64,000 bases of DNA from Apostichopus japonicus (lineage: Eukaryota > Echinodermata > Holothuroidea > Aspidochirotida > Stichopodidae). The notes under the pieces were generated by a model, which saw nothing but the letters and a program-made list of their open reading frames with translations, was not told where the DNA came from and did not search any database. Position numbers and translations under genes: made by a program. Shown piece after piece: positions 40,035 through 50,456 of the stretch. The stretch spans positions 23,172,489 to 23,236,488 of the forward strand of contig NC_092572.1 of NCBI RefSeq assembly GCF_037975245.1, in the 5' to 3' direction. Each line of letters begins with the position of its first letter. Within the stretch, counting starts at the first letter, position 1.

Positions 40035-43000
40035 CTGTAGGTCAAACACAGGAACACTTATTAACAGAATGTTCAATGTATTAACAGAGACCTCACTGAC
40101 AATGCTTTTTTTTTTACATTCTATTCTTTCTGGTGTTTTGTGATATTCAGAGCAAATATTCATGGATACATGTTGTCATAGGGTAACTGGAATACTAGAA
40201 TGGGTTGAGGGGAGGGGGAAGGTTGAGGGGGTGGGGAGGGGGCGGGCAGGAGAGTATGCTACATTTGTAAACAGACCATATAATATATCACATTAACCCA
40301 CTTATATGTTTGAGAAATCAAGAACTAATAAGGGTGCAAAGAGGGGGGGGGGGGGAGGAGGAGAGCAGTGAGACTATGTAGGGTGGGGGACAATTTAATA
40401 CTAAACCTATCAGACAATTATCGAAAAGAAATCACTTCGGAGCAGATGGATAAAACTAGCCATCGATAGAAGGCTAGACCCAAAAAAATGGTCAGCAAAT
40501 TTCTAAACAACTCTGTGTTAAAACTTCTATTCAGTCACGTTTGTAGTAGGGATGCAGAATAAAATGGAAGGGGCATTACATCAAGTTATCACCATCTTCG
40601 TCTGTCTAGTTTTAGACGTAAGAGAAATCGACGCTGGATACTTACGGAGTTCTTCATTCTTAGCCAAAGCAATCTTGACTCGCTTCCTGAGAGTTGGAGG
40701 AGTGTAAGCACTGGTTTTTGAGGCACTCTGAAAAGGTTAGGGTCAAAGGTCAGAATAATAAATTTGCATCACTATTGTAGCTTTCAAATATATCAAGTTC
40801 AAAGGTCTGCTATCTTAATTTACATATATATATATATATATAATTATATATATATATTATTTGAAAAAAGCAGAGAAATAAGATATGACTCATAATTGAC
40901 AAATAAGGAGTATTGTCTTAGAAAATGTATTGGAATTTTTTGGTCCCCCTGGGACCTTCCTCTGCAATTCGACGGTCTCAGGGGGACCGAAAATTCCACT
41001 ATATTTTCTCAAACAGTAATCCTTATTTTTCAATTCAGACTCATATCTTATTTCTAAGCTTTTTTCTAATATTATTGACTTTTGGAGAATAAGTGGACGT
41101 TCTCGGGCTTCAAACCCGGGCCTCCCGCTTTTTATGCAGACAACCTAACCAACCAGGGTATGGACACTGATTGTATGAGGTTCAAAAACAGGAAGGAAGG
41201 TCGTCATTACACCAGGGGTTTGCCACCTGTATGGAACAAAGCTAGTTCTGTTTGGGTGACATATTTTGCCTTACTATAGAGATCAATCATGATGCTAACC
41301 ATGCAATTCCCAAATACACCTAACTTATCTTTCAGAAACCTCTACTATGATATTGACTGAACAAACATTATCTGTATGTACGAAGCATTGAAATGACCTG
41401 ACAACTGTGACTGCCGTTCAAATTTTCCTGGGGTTCCCACTAACAATAAGATGGGAGCTTTGAATCTACTCAAACCACGCATCGTAGATGATATTAAGAA
41501 TCAGCAATAATCATAAAATGCCGACATTTAATGTACTCACAGAAACAGTTTTGATTTCATCACTACTTCTTCCAGTCTTCCCATCTTTCAAGGCTGCTGC
41601 TGTTGACTTTCTCTTCCCTCTTTTAGCTTGCTTGGAGACAGCTCCATCCTCCTGCATGGCCTCCTCTCTCTCTTCCTGCATCTGTGCAAACTCCGTCTCT
41701 ATCTCCTCCCTAAGCTCGGTCATGTCTAGCCCTGTATCGTCTTCTCTCGATACGGCAGACTTCCTCTTACTTCTCTTCTGTTGCTGCTGCAATCCTCTCC
41801 CTGTTTCGTTCTTCTTCGTCTCTTCCTCCTCCTCCTCCACGTTCTTCTCTTCGACACCATCCTCGTTCTCTGTCATCCTCTTGGATTTTCTTCGCCTTGG
41901 CGTTTTCCTTTCAGCAACTACAATCTCTTCCGGTTCCTTTGCATCCTCCGACATCACTGTCCTCTCGGCTCCTTCATCTTCATCCCTCTTGCCCTCTTTT
42001 CCCCGAGCAGACTTTCGTTTAGTTTTCCTCTGCTTTGCTGGGATCTCCTCATTCCTCGCTGCCTCCACTCTTTCATCTTCATCTATTATGATAATCTCTT
42101 CGGCTGAACCTTCCAGTTTCTCATTCTCTTCCTCCTTTGAAGCTTTAGACTTCCTCTTACTCTTCCTCCTTGGGATGACGTCGCTCCCCTCTCTGGATCC
42201 GCTCTCCTGGCGAGCACCTCTTGTTGTCCTCCTCTCCTCGGCATCTTCTTGATCTGCTCCGGCCGCTCCAATCTCCACTTCATCCATCTCTTCTATCGTT
42301 TCCTCCTCCTCCGCATGATCCTCAGAATCTCCTCCTCCTCCCTCCTCCTTATTCTTTGACTTTGCCGAGCTGTCATCCTCCTCCTCTCCATCCTCCTGGT
42401 TGTTGTTTCCCTCGGTAACTTCCTTCTTCCCGCTGCCTCCTCCTAACAGAGCTTGCCTCTCCTGTCGTTTCTGTTGCCTCCTCCTCTTCTTCCTCTCCTT
42501 CGATTGCTGCTTTCTCAGTTTCAGCTTCTCCGCCAGCTTTGGGTTGTCCACTTTCAGAAACTCATCGTCCCGCCTCTCGGACGTGTCGTCCTTGATCAGT
42601 TTTGACGGATGGAACCCGTTCAGGAGATTACGATACCTGGGAAAGATGAAATAAAAATGATGAGATAAAAATGATGAGGAGATAAAGTTGATAAAGTTGA
42701 TGAAGTATCCTCACCTCCTAGTAGCAACTCATCCAATCTCCAGACAGATTTAATTCTTTATGTAGAGGACTAGGTACATAACCGGATATGATGATTATAA
42801 CTATATCTCTAAAGTATTCCTTACACTAGCATACCAACTTCCATAACCTTACCCTTATACGTCAGTGATGTAGGCAACAGTCAAATATATATTATCTAAG
42901 CAACGTTTGGAGAAGCACGAAGCGAGAAAATTTCAGTGGTTTCTGATCTTAAGCAAAGCAGTATCAATTTCAATTTCAAATTTATTTTCTCATATGTTTG

Positions 43001-46000
43001 TACAAGAACAAGAATATAAAACTAACATTACAGTAGGGAGGTTAACATATGAAGGCCTCTAGGAAAACAGCAAGGCTGTTATCTCAGCTATTGACCAGCT
43101 ACAAATTAAAGTTGCATGCAGTTTGATTGAAACAGTCTCATCAGCTCAAAACCACAGATTTTTAAACAATTTACTCAAGTCTCCAGGATTATTAAACACT
43201 AGATTTGTGATTCAGTTTTAAGAAGTAACAGAGCTTTTCTTAATATCTCAAAAGGGAACAGACTTCCTGCAGGTTTTCAACGTGAGTTGTGAGCTTACTG
43301 AAAAACAAATTAACATAATAGTTAAGTCTGTAATCTTTGCACAATCATGTGTAAGAGATGTTACTGTGTTAACATAGCAAAACCTGCTTAGATTTTTCAC
43401 CCTTTAGAAAAATTTAAAAAAAAACTGAATTATGGGAAGAGGTTAAACAAAACAGGACAAAGCAAGACTCACAAGAAGATGGTTTTGTACATCCGCCTCC
43501 TATTCCTGGACTGGATATCTGGTTGACTGGCATATTTCAGAAGCAAATTCTTTATCTCTAAATGGTCAAACTGTGAAAAACAAGAATTAACGAGGAGAAA
43601 AAAAGACAAATGGAAATTAAAATGAAGGAATAAATAGTGAGCTGACTGATGAATGATATCTGACTTATCCTGAGAGTCTACCTAGACTGACACCTACCAA
43701 TAAATCCACTACCTCCCCCTGCCCCCCTCTCCTCCCCCTCATCTACCTCCATCCCTGAGAGTCTACCTAGACTGACACATACCGATTAATCCACTATCTT
43801 CCCCTGCCCCCCCTTTCCTCCTCCTTATCTACCCCTCTGCCCACCTCTCCTCCCCCTTATCTACCCCCTGTCCCCTCTCCTCCCCCTTATCTACCCCCTG
43901 CCCACCTCTCCTCCCCTTATCTACCCCCTGCCCACCTCTCCTCCCCCTCATCTACCCCTGCCCCCTTTCCTCCCCTTACCTACCCCCTTCCCCCTGCCTA
44001 CCCTCCCCTCCCTTTTATTTTCAGCAATCCTCCTTTACATCATACTCTTTAAATATTCAAAAGTGTTTGCATCATTTATAAGCAATTCAGTTTTCTTTCT
44101 TCTAACTTTCTCACATTGTTCTTCTTACATCATAACTCATCAGAGATACTGCAGGATGAACGATTTATTTAAAACGTTCCTCTACTCTTCTTCTTCTTGT
44201 TCCTCTGCGTCACCGATTTACGAATATTTCTTTGAAGCCGATTGCAACAAGACTGACAATAAAGCAGCCACACTCACAAATATTACACTTATAGTTCCCT
44301 ACTTTAGTTGTTCCAAGTTGACTGCATCCAAGAAGAAAGTGAACACCCAGAAAACAAACGTTGGCCGAGCCCAGGCTAGAGCTATACTCAGGGATGTGCC
44401 CACGCTGGGCGGCACTGGGCGGCCCCGCCCAGCATTAAAAATTACCACCCAGCACTGTCTTAAAAAATTGTGAATCCCCCCCAGCACTATTTTCACCTAA
44501 AATCACGACATTCCTAACAATATATTCAACATAAATTGGGCCTAGCCTATGCCAAAATCATAAAGACTAATAATGCATCAGTTACGCATGCGAGAAACAT
44601 TACTTACGGCTCTCAATCGGTCCCTTGTAAAATCTCTTGGATACAAACTAATAACTTTAATCAGGTACGTAATATATTTCACTATAAATGTAAATTGTTA
44701 GCAAAACTATACTGTGTATGTGCTTAAAAAGTTACACAAGTGCCAACATTTGGCATCTGAGCAAAAATTTCTCAAAAGGGCGGGGGACACCCCTCCCTCT
44801 TAGACCCCTGCCTCAGGACGGTGATCAGTATACCCGGAGAATATAGAGAAAACTGAGGATAGAAAGAACAGGGACTTCTAGTCTGTTTCTAGCATTGTCT
44901 TAATAGGTTGTTACCAGTTAACGTCGGTGGCGCTCTTCACAAATGATACTCCTTGAAAGGTTTTCACCTTTCTTGGCTGGTTTGTTTTCCCATTACATTT
45001 ATATTCCTCACATAACATGCACTTACCTCCAACATTGGTAGTTCTTCAAAGACTTTCACCCCTTCTTTTTGGACTGCTTTGTTTTTTTCCTCAAAAGATT
45101 CAAAGATCATCATCTCCTCCGATACCCCCTGCTTCTCCTCATCTACTTCCTCCTCCTCATCTTCCTCCTCCTCCAGGCCAAGCCAAGCCTGGTTTACAAT
45201 CTCCTCAAATATCGTCACCATGATGGAGGATGTCAGAGACTGTCTGTAGGTTGTTTAAATAAATATTTATGCCTTCTTAGTCACAGTAATTAGCATAGCT
45301 GTGACCAACGTAAAAGTTCAGTGGAAATTTACTTGTCAGTGATGATAGAGGTAAATATTGCTACCATACTGGTTACCAGGTAACATTAATGAATATTCGT
45401 GCCTTGTTAGTCACAGTAATTAGCATAGCTGTGACCAAAGTGAAAAGTTCAGTGGAAATTTACTTGTCAGTGATGATAGAGGTAAATACTGCTACCATAC
45501 TGGTTACCAGGTAACATTAATGAATATTCGTGCCTTGTTAGTCACAGTAATTAGCATAGCTGTGACCAAAGTGAAAAGTTCAGTGGAAATTTACTTTTCA
45601 GTGATGATAGAGGTAAATACTTCTACCATACTGGTTACCAGGTAACATTAATGAATATTCATGCCTTGTTAGTCACAGTAATTAGCATAGCTGTGACCAA
45701 AGTGAAAAGTAGGAAATTTACTTTTCAGTAATGATAGAGGTAAATATTACTACCATACTGGTTAAAACCTAACATTCACAATTTGGAGATGTATTACGAG
45801 TTTGAAGTCGGAAATTGGAATGTAATTTTATAAAGAATTCATCAACCACAGTGCAAGATTAAGATATCACATAGTTACAGCAGATTTGATGCAGAAAACA
45901 CCTACGAAGAAATGGAATGCTTCTTCATTTCTACGATATCGATACAAATCAATCCACACACAGCATTCACAAAAGACATTCAAGCTAAAACGATGGTTTT

Positions 46001-47412
46001 CATATGAGGTTTACTGTGTATCATCATTTCACTTACACATTAGTTCGAGATGCTAGTTTCACCAGTGGTTCCAAAAACGCCAAGACTTGCTCCCTTGTGA
46101 GCTACAGTAAAATGAAGAGATAATGAGGTAAATTGAGATTAACAGAGAGACCGAGAGAGAGAGAGAACCACCATGTCCATTCTGATTCACAAGCAAACAA
46201 AGAAAGACCAATCGATAGAGATTGTCTATAAGATGGATTAAATATATTACAGAGTGTCAAGACTTATTATGACAACTTTTTATATCACAACTAATCACGG
46301 ACGGTCCTTGATATACAGTTCCCCCCCCCCAACCCCACAGGCACATAACTGATGACATTCTATGGTAGCCACAGGCCAGTGCTAGAGGAGTCAGCAAAAC
46401 TTGCAGCACATTATTATACAGTTATGATTAACCAAGGAACATATATATACATCTTGATACAACATAACTTGACAATAACACAGAGAGAGCAGCAGGAATT
46501 CCAAGATGAGCATACCACTCAACTGTATTCAAGCAAATCATACTGTACGTAACTCAGAGACTGGGAAATTGTCACAATATCTTGTAAAAGAGCAAAAAAA
46601 AGTGGTCTGCCAAAGAGTGACATCAGGAATGAGAACGAAGCACAATCTGTGCTTCTCTTTTACATTAAAATCCTAAAAAAAAAAAAAATCTGTTTTATTT
46701 TGCGTATCAGCCATGTCATCTTTTTTTCTCTTTTACACTATAATCCTAAAAATTGCTTTATTTTATTTTTACTTTTTGTATCAGCCATTTCAAAGAATTG
46801 AATCTAACTATCTCTCCTTTTTCTCTATTCAGCATTTATTCCAATGATATACATGTATGATGATAACATATCTCTCTATTCTACATATCAATACGTTCAC
46901 GTACCTCCTCTCCACCAATCCTGGAGATTTCTTCAATGTAGATATCAAGCAGAAAGAACCTCAATCCATCAGGACAGGTGGCTTTGCTTGCTTGCAATGG
47001 ATGACGCTCCAAAATAGCAATCAAATCCTTAAACATGCTGTAAAGAAAAGACAGTAACGTGAGATTCTGCGAGATAGTAGCTGGACTACATAAACAATCT
47101 ACTGGATAGTGACTGGACTATGTAAATAGTCTGTGAGATAGTAACTGGACTACATAAACAATCTATGGGATAGTGACTGGACTACATAAATAGTCGGTGA
47201 GATAGTAATTGGACTACATAAATAATTTACGGGAAATAATCTACCGGATTGTGACTGGACTTATACATGATCAATGTATTTACTATTTTTAACATTAACA
47301 CAGTGAGAGGTCTACAGGGAGTTACTGACTCATATAAAGCTTGTTTCGGTGGCAATCAGGCTGTTGATTTACGGAAGAATCACTGAGAAAGTGAAAAAGT
47401 AAATAACGGACA

Positions 47413-47465
<53 letters not shown>

Positions 47466-50451
47466 GCTTTGAGCCAGTATTTGCTTGTTCCACAAACAGT
47501 GACTCTTTTGTATTCAAATATCTTGAAGGATAAAGCTGACTATAATCTTACCTCTCTTCCCAACCTTGCTTCTTCAACAAGATCAAAGTTTGTCTGAAAA
47601 TTCTCCTGTACAGCTGAGAAAAGAGCAAGTAAATTCCATTAAGAAACACATGCAGCAATATAAAACCAGAATGCCTCATTAAATAAAGTTGTCGCCTGGC
47701 AAACAATGTTCAACATCCTAACAATGCAACAGACTAGTACAGACACAAAGAGAGTAATAACAAAATTAACTTGCTGTAGTATAAAGTTGCATTCATTTTC
47801 CAAACGGTTTGCAAACTTCCTGTCACTGGTGTGCAGAATATACATTTTCGGCTAATATTGCAATATTTTCCGTACATGTTTTAATATGAATTTTTTAAAC
47901 CATGAAGCCTGCTTTTAATTGGAGGTCAACTTGAACAGATCAATGTACATTTAATAAGTATTTCATGACAGTATGGTTCTCTTTTTAATAATAAAAATAT
48001 ACAGAGAAGAACGCAAAAATCTCACCATGAAATATTTATCCGCTCGGAGGTAATCGATGCCGTACCATTCTCTCCTCATGGTGATTAGGAACGTCTCAAA
48101 ATACATCAGACCTAAACAGAGAAAAACACATTTTAAATCTTGTGATCATCCACATACTTTACACACTGTCAGTCTTACCAGCTCTTCCACCTCAGCTCAT
48201 TACATAGTCATGTACTCCTCCTTACTTTGCTTCAAGATTTGCTTTGTAAATTATTTTTCTCAAAGAGGCGGTCTGCTAAGTCTTCTTCTATCATATCTTG
48301 TTGCTTATCCCACTACCGTAACCCCTGCTCATTAATCCACAACCTTATCTCTACCTCCCCCTGCCCCATCCCCCCCTCACTGCCAAGTCCTTGGTTATGC
48401 AACTTGCAATGTACCTTGCTCAGCAGTTTGTAAGTAATGTATCACTTCACCAAATCATATTCCACCAAGATCTTGTCACTGGTACCCATCCAGTAACCCT
48501 CACAGTCATGGATCTCACAACCCTTAACTCTCCCCCCCCCCTGCCCCTTCCCTCTGTATGGACTTGAGGACTGTACCTTGTTCAGGGGTTTGAAAGTTGT
48601 GCACCATCTCTGAGAGGCTATCTGCCAGATCTTCCTGCACCAGCATCTTGTCGCTCATCCACATACAGTAATATAGACCTTTCCATATTCTCAGCATCTC
48701 CTCTTGATCAAATCCTGTGACAAGATGTTACACATAGATGAAATGAGGAACAAGCTATTTCCAGTTCCATGGATACACTGTACATTAATACTTACAATGT
48801 ACCCACGATGCACTACCTACTGTATTTTCATTTCAGGCTACTTTACACTGCACCATTGTAACATTCTTATGGATTTATCACATGGTGTCATCACACATAC
48901 AGTAAACAGCACACAGGATCACCTACTTCAACCAATAGCCTAATCATGCGTAGTATCTATTTCTTTTCCAAAGAAGTGGTGATACTCACTTGACGTAACA
49001 TTATCATGGTCATAAGGTTACAATCTTGATGTATTTATGTATTATGTCACAGATGCATTGAATAATTATGTGGTGTGGTCATGTGATATGATGTGATTTG
49101 GTGTTGTAGTGTTGTGGTTTGGTGTGATGTGATGTGTGGTACAGTATCTCGAATGATGTTCACTACACAGTCTTCATCAGCTGTACTTACACCTGAAGTA
49201 GGATTGCATTACCAGATTGACAAACCTAACATTAAGCCAAATGGAACTCAATACCAAAATATTCCTGTGGTTAGCTAAAGATGTGTGCTCAGTGTTGTCA
49301 TTGGAATCAAAAATTTTCACAAGAAAATTTTTATGAATTGATTATACCTCAGCTATTAGCTTGCAGTTACTTTGAATTGTCTTATCTTATCAAACTAGGT
49401 TTTTCCTAACATAATGAAACATAAAAACAGGTCTGGAACTGAGGATTTGACCTAAATTCCATGAAAAAGTAATCACAAAGGAATGCATCATGCATTACAG
49501 GGCAAGGGCGTAGGAACCGGGGGGGCTGGGGGGCGCCAGCCCCCCAGTGGAAAATATGGAGGGGCGGAAGTATCATTCCGTCCCCCCGCTCCGCAAGTCA
49601 GAAAACCCCTTTTTCATTTCCAAATGAGAAAAAAATCTCATTTGGAGCACCAATTTGCATCTAAGGCCAGGTGAAAATGCAAAATTATACATAATGGAGT
49701 GGATGGGTTGAAGTGTGCTATGTTGCACCAAATTGCATCTGAGGCCAACTAGAAATGCAAAAAAATTCCAAAGGGGAGGGGGACACCCCCTCCCCCAGGC
49801 CGGCCATCAGTCTTCAGCCCCCTCACTCAAAAGTACCTTCCTACGCCACTGTTACAGGGTACTGTATCAATGGGCAGTTTAAAAAAAGGCACAATAATAG
49901 GCCTTGAAATTGTGAGTAGTATTGCTGGCTAAATGCAAGTGGATTTCAAAAAATAAATAAATTTGAATTAAGGCCTAGGCCTAGGCTGTCTACTCTGTAA
50001 AACTTAGTTACTAAGTTTTAAATTCAATACTACATACCATGTGAAAATAAGTCTTGAGGTATTCATATTGAATGAACATTATAATGGCTACAAGGATAAT
50101 GTATTAATGGCAGTGACAAACCGTGTGTGTTGCTAGAAATTTTGAACATGGCACCTCGTGCCGCTGCCACTCCGGTACGAAGAACCTCAGCCTAATGTTA
50201 AATGATAACGTTAGCTGAAACGATAGGTAACTTAACATGTGATCTTAAAACAGCAATAACACTAGTCTAATCAAATCAATTGACACCACAATAGGCTAGT
50301 CTTAGTTACCTGACTCTTTGCCTGATCGAGCCTTCATCCACTTAGAAAGCTTTTTGACAGCTCTGTCTCGAATTTTCTTCTCATTCGATGCCAAATGTTG
50401 GGCAAAATGTTTTTCCATGTCGTGCTTCGGTTTCTCCGTGGTGGCCGCCAT
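39895..50451 (-). CDS. RRP1: Ribosomal RNA processing protein 1 (RRP1 / Nop52), complete
   Basis: RRP1 (yeast Rrp1p, human RRP1/NNP-1 and RRP1B) is a nucleolar factor for pre-rRNA cleavage and 60S subunit assembly. Eleven exons on the minus strand: 50310-50451, 48577-48714, 48026-48111, 47552-47613, 46905-47037, 46037-46101, 45027-45243, 43473-43570, 41541-42636, 40646-40727 and 39895-40034, with compatible phases (1,1,0,2,0,2,0,2,0,1) and 2259 nt in all, 752 residues. Family landmarks are FAQHLASNEKKIRDRAVKKL near the start, IWKGLYYCMWMSDK, MRREWYGIDYLRADKYF and CPDGLRFFLLDIYIEE. The C-terminal half is long, acidic and studded with basic KRKS motifs, as expected for an intrinsically disordered nucleolar tail. 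The start ATG sits in CAAAATGGCGGCC, which is also a YY1-type site. RRP1 versus RRP1B is not distinguishable, and invertebrates commonly have one gene. Confidence 0.93.
40646..40727 (-). CDS. RRP1: RRP1 exon 10
   Basis: 82 nt, phase 0 to 1, acceptor CCTTTTCAG, donor CTCC|GTAAGT. Encodes SAYTPPTLRKRVKIALAKNE, resembling the basic C-terminal segment of RRP1 proteins. Confidence 0.87.
40800..40860. repeat. TA-rich microsatellite
   Basis: (TA)n runs with an AATTA interruption, immediately beside the foldback element at 40855. Confidence 0.9.
40855..41070. mobile_element. Foldback MITE, ~215 bp palindrome, in RRP1 intron 9
   Basis: The left arm (GAGAAATAAGATATGACTCA, AATAAGGAGTATTGTCTTAG, TTTGGTCCCCCTGGGACC) is repeated in inverse on the right (GGTCTCAGGGGGACCGAAAA, AATCCTTATTTTTCAATTCA, GACTCATATCTTATTTC). 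The arms are about 95 bp with a ~15-bp loop near 40958-40972. It has no coding capacity. One arm-like fragment is near 19464. Confidence 0.75.
41090..41277 (-). mobile_element. tRNA-derived SINE, family A, copy 3
   Basis: Shares CCCGGGCCTCCCGCTTTTTA, TATGGACACTGATTGTATGA and GGTGACATATTTTGCCTTA with the 1291 copy, same orientation. It lies in RRP1 intron 9, next to the foldback element. Confidence 0.8.
41541..42636 (-). CDS. RRP1: RRP1 exon 9, large disordered tail
   Basis: 1096 nt, phase 2 to 0. After a basic stretch (KERKKRRRQQKRQERQ) it alternates acidic blocks with five basic motifs: RRKSKRKSK, RKTKRKSAR, RRRKSKRMT, KRSKRKSAV and RGKRKSTAA. An IIIIDEDE segment looks like a SUMO-interaction motif. 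Such charge-block tails are common in nucleolar proteins. Confidence 0.92.
42637..43472. other. RRP1 intron 8, nothing recognised
   Basis: AT-rich intron with a small GATGA-rich stretch near 42650-42705; no exon or mobile element recognised. Confidence 0.5.
43473..43570 (-). CDS. RRP1: RRP1 exon 8
   Basis: 98 nt, phase 0 to 2, acceptor TTTTTCACAG, donor TTCTT|GTGAGT. Encodes FDHLEIKNLLLKYASQPDIQ then SRNRRRMYKTIF, the end of the folded RRP1 domain. Confidence 0.9.
43690..44000. repeat. C-rich CCCACCTCTCCTCCCCTTATCTA tandem repeat
   Basis: About nine imperfect 25-30-bp units of CCTCTCCTCCCCCTTATCTA + CCCCCTGCC in RRP1 intron 7, preceded by a two-copy larger repeat beginning CTGAGAGTCTACCTAGACTG at 43671 and 43755. 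Confidence 0.85.
44390..44825. other. Possible decayed mobile element in RRP1 intron 7
   Basis: The region from GGGATGTGCCCACGCTGGGC to GGGGGACACCCCTCCCTC has an abrupt GC-rich edge and shares GCATCTGAG...GGGGGACACCCC with the interior of the hAT-like element at 49503. No clear ends were found, so the call is tentative. Confidence 0.3.
45027..45243 (-). CDS. RRP1: RRP1 exon 7
   Basis: 217 nt, phase 2 to 0, acceptor CAACCTACAG, donor GGAG|GTAAGT. Encodes IFEEIVNQAW, an acidic run (LGLEEEEDEEEEVDEE) and EGVKVFEELPMLE. The nearer alternative acceptor would hit a stop at once, which fixes the boundary. Confidence 0.88.
45255..45765. repeat. ~131-bp tandem repeat, 4 copies
   Basis: Copies share GTTAGTCACAGTAATTAGCA, GTTCAGTGGAAATTTACTTG and CCATACTGGTTACCAGGTAA; starts of the motif GCCTT(C/G)TTAGTCACAG fall near 45271, 45402, 45533 and 45663. 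The array lies in RRP1 intron 6, beginning right next to the exon 7 acceptor. Confidence 0.9.
46037..46101 (-). CDS. RRP1: RRP1 exon 6
   Basis: 65 nt, phase 0 to 2, acceptor TTTACTGTAG, donor ATGT|GTAAGT. Encodes LTREQVLAFLEPLVKLASRT and NV. Too short for ORF calling; found by phase and family continuity. Confidence 0.88.
46905..47037 (-). CDS. RRP1: RRP1 exon 5
   Basis: 133 nt, phase 2 to 0, acceptor TTCTTTACAG, donor GAG|GTACGT. Encodes CPDGLRFFLLDIYIEEISRI, a conserved RRP1 helix segment. Confidence 0.92.
47055..47265. repeat. ~36-bp tandem repeat
   Basis: Five or so imperfect units of GGATAGTGACTGGACTACAT + AAACAATCTAT or AAATAGTCTGT in RRP1 intron 4. Confidence 0.85.
47417..47460. repeat. 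(TA)n microsatellite
   Basis: Pure TA run of about 21 dinucleotides in RRP1 intron 4. Confidence 0.97.
47552..47613 (-). CDS. RRP1: RRP1 exon 4
   Basis: 62 nt, phase 0 to 2, acceptor TTTTCTCAG, donor AGAG|GTAAGA. Encodes LYRRIFRQTLILLKKQGWEE. Confidence 0.9.
48026..48111 (-). CDS. RRP1: RRP1 exon 3
   Basis: 86 nt, phase 1 to 0, acceptor CTGTTTAG, donor CATG|GTGAGA. Encodes FETFLITMRREWYGIDYLRA then DKYFM. Confidence 0.92.
48225..48313 (-). pseudogene. Relic copy of RRP1 exon 2 (farther copy)
   Basis: The minus strand matches exon 2 in scattered blocks: GATAAGCAACAAGATATGAT against GATGAGCGACAAGATGCTGG, then AAGAAGACTTAGCAGACCGC against AGGAAGATCTGGCAGATAGC. Frame is broken and the donor is lost. 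Confidence 0.6.
48405..48502 (-). pseudogene. Relic copy of RRP1 exon 2 (nearer copy)
   Basis: The minus strand still resembles exon 2: GACAAGATCTTGGTGGAATA against GACAAGATGCTGGTGCAGGA, and its end GCTGAGCAAG|GTACATTG keeps the donor. Translation gives SDKILVEYDLV and then a stop codon, so use would truncate the protein. No clear acceptor was seen. It reads as a decayed tandem exon duplication. Confidence 0.65.
48577..48714 (-). CDS. RRP1: RRP1 exon 2
   Basis: Acceptor TTGTCACAG, donor ACAAG|GTACAG, 138 nt, phase 1-1. Encodes EEMLRIWKGLYYCMWMSDKM, the most conserved RRP1 motif. Two decayed copies of this exon follow in intron 2. Confidence 0.92.
49503..49851. mobile_element. hAT-like MITE, 349 bp
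   Basis: Ends CAAGGGCGTAGGAA (left) and TTCCTACGCCACTG (right) form 14-bp imperfect inverted repeats (12 of 14 match). An 8-bp direct repeat TTACAGGG flanks the element at 49495-49502 and 49852-49859. CA-starting ends plus 8-bp target duplications fit hAT. The GC-rich interior has no transposase. It lies in RRP1 intron 1. Confidence 0.75.
50310..50451 (-). CDS. RRP1: RRP1 exon 1
   Basis: Starts MAATTEKPKHDMEKHFAQHL, the conserved RRP1 N terminus; ends GKES+1 nt at donor TCAG|GTAACT. 142 nt, phase 1 out. Confidence 0.92.
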
Positions 50452-50456
50452 TTTGA
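50441..50456 (-). promoter_or_regulatory. YY1-type motif overlapping the RRP1 start codon
   Basis: The minus strand reads TTCAAAATGGCGGCCA. CAAAATGGCGGC is the classical YY1 consensus, which in many metazoan housekeeping genes sits just downstream of the start site and overlaps the first ATG. It doubles as a good Kozak context. Function is inferred, not shown. Confidence 0.5.

Noticed and set aside
41488-42252. 254-residue plus-strand ORF rich in Ser and Leu
   Set aside because: Antisense shadow of the large RRP1 exon 9, whose minus-strand frame has correct splice sites and family similarity.
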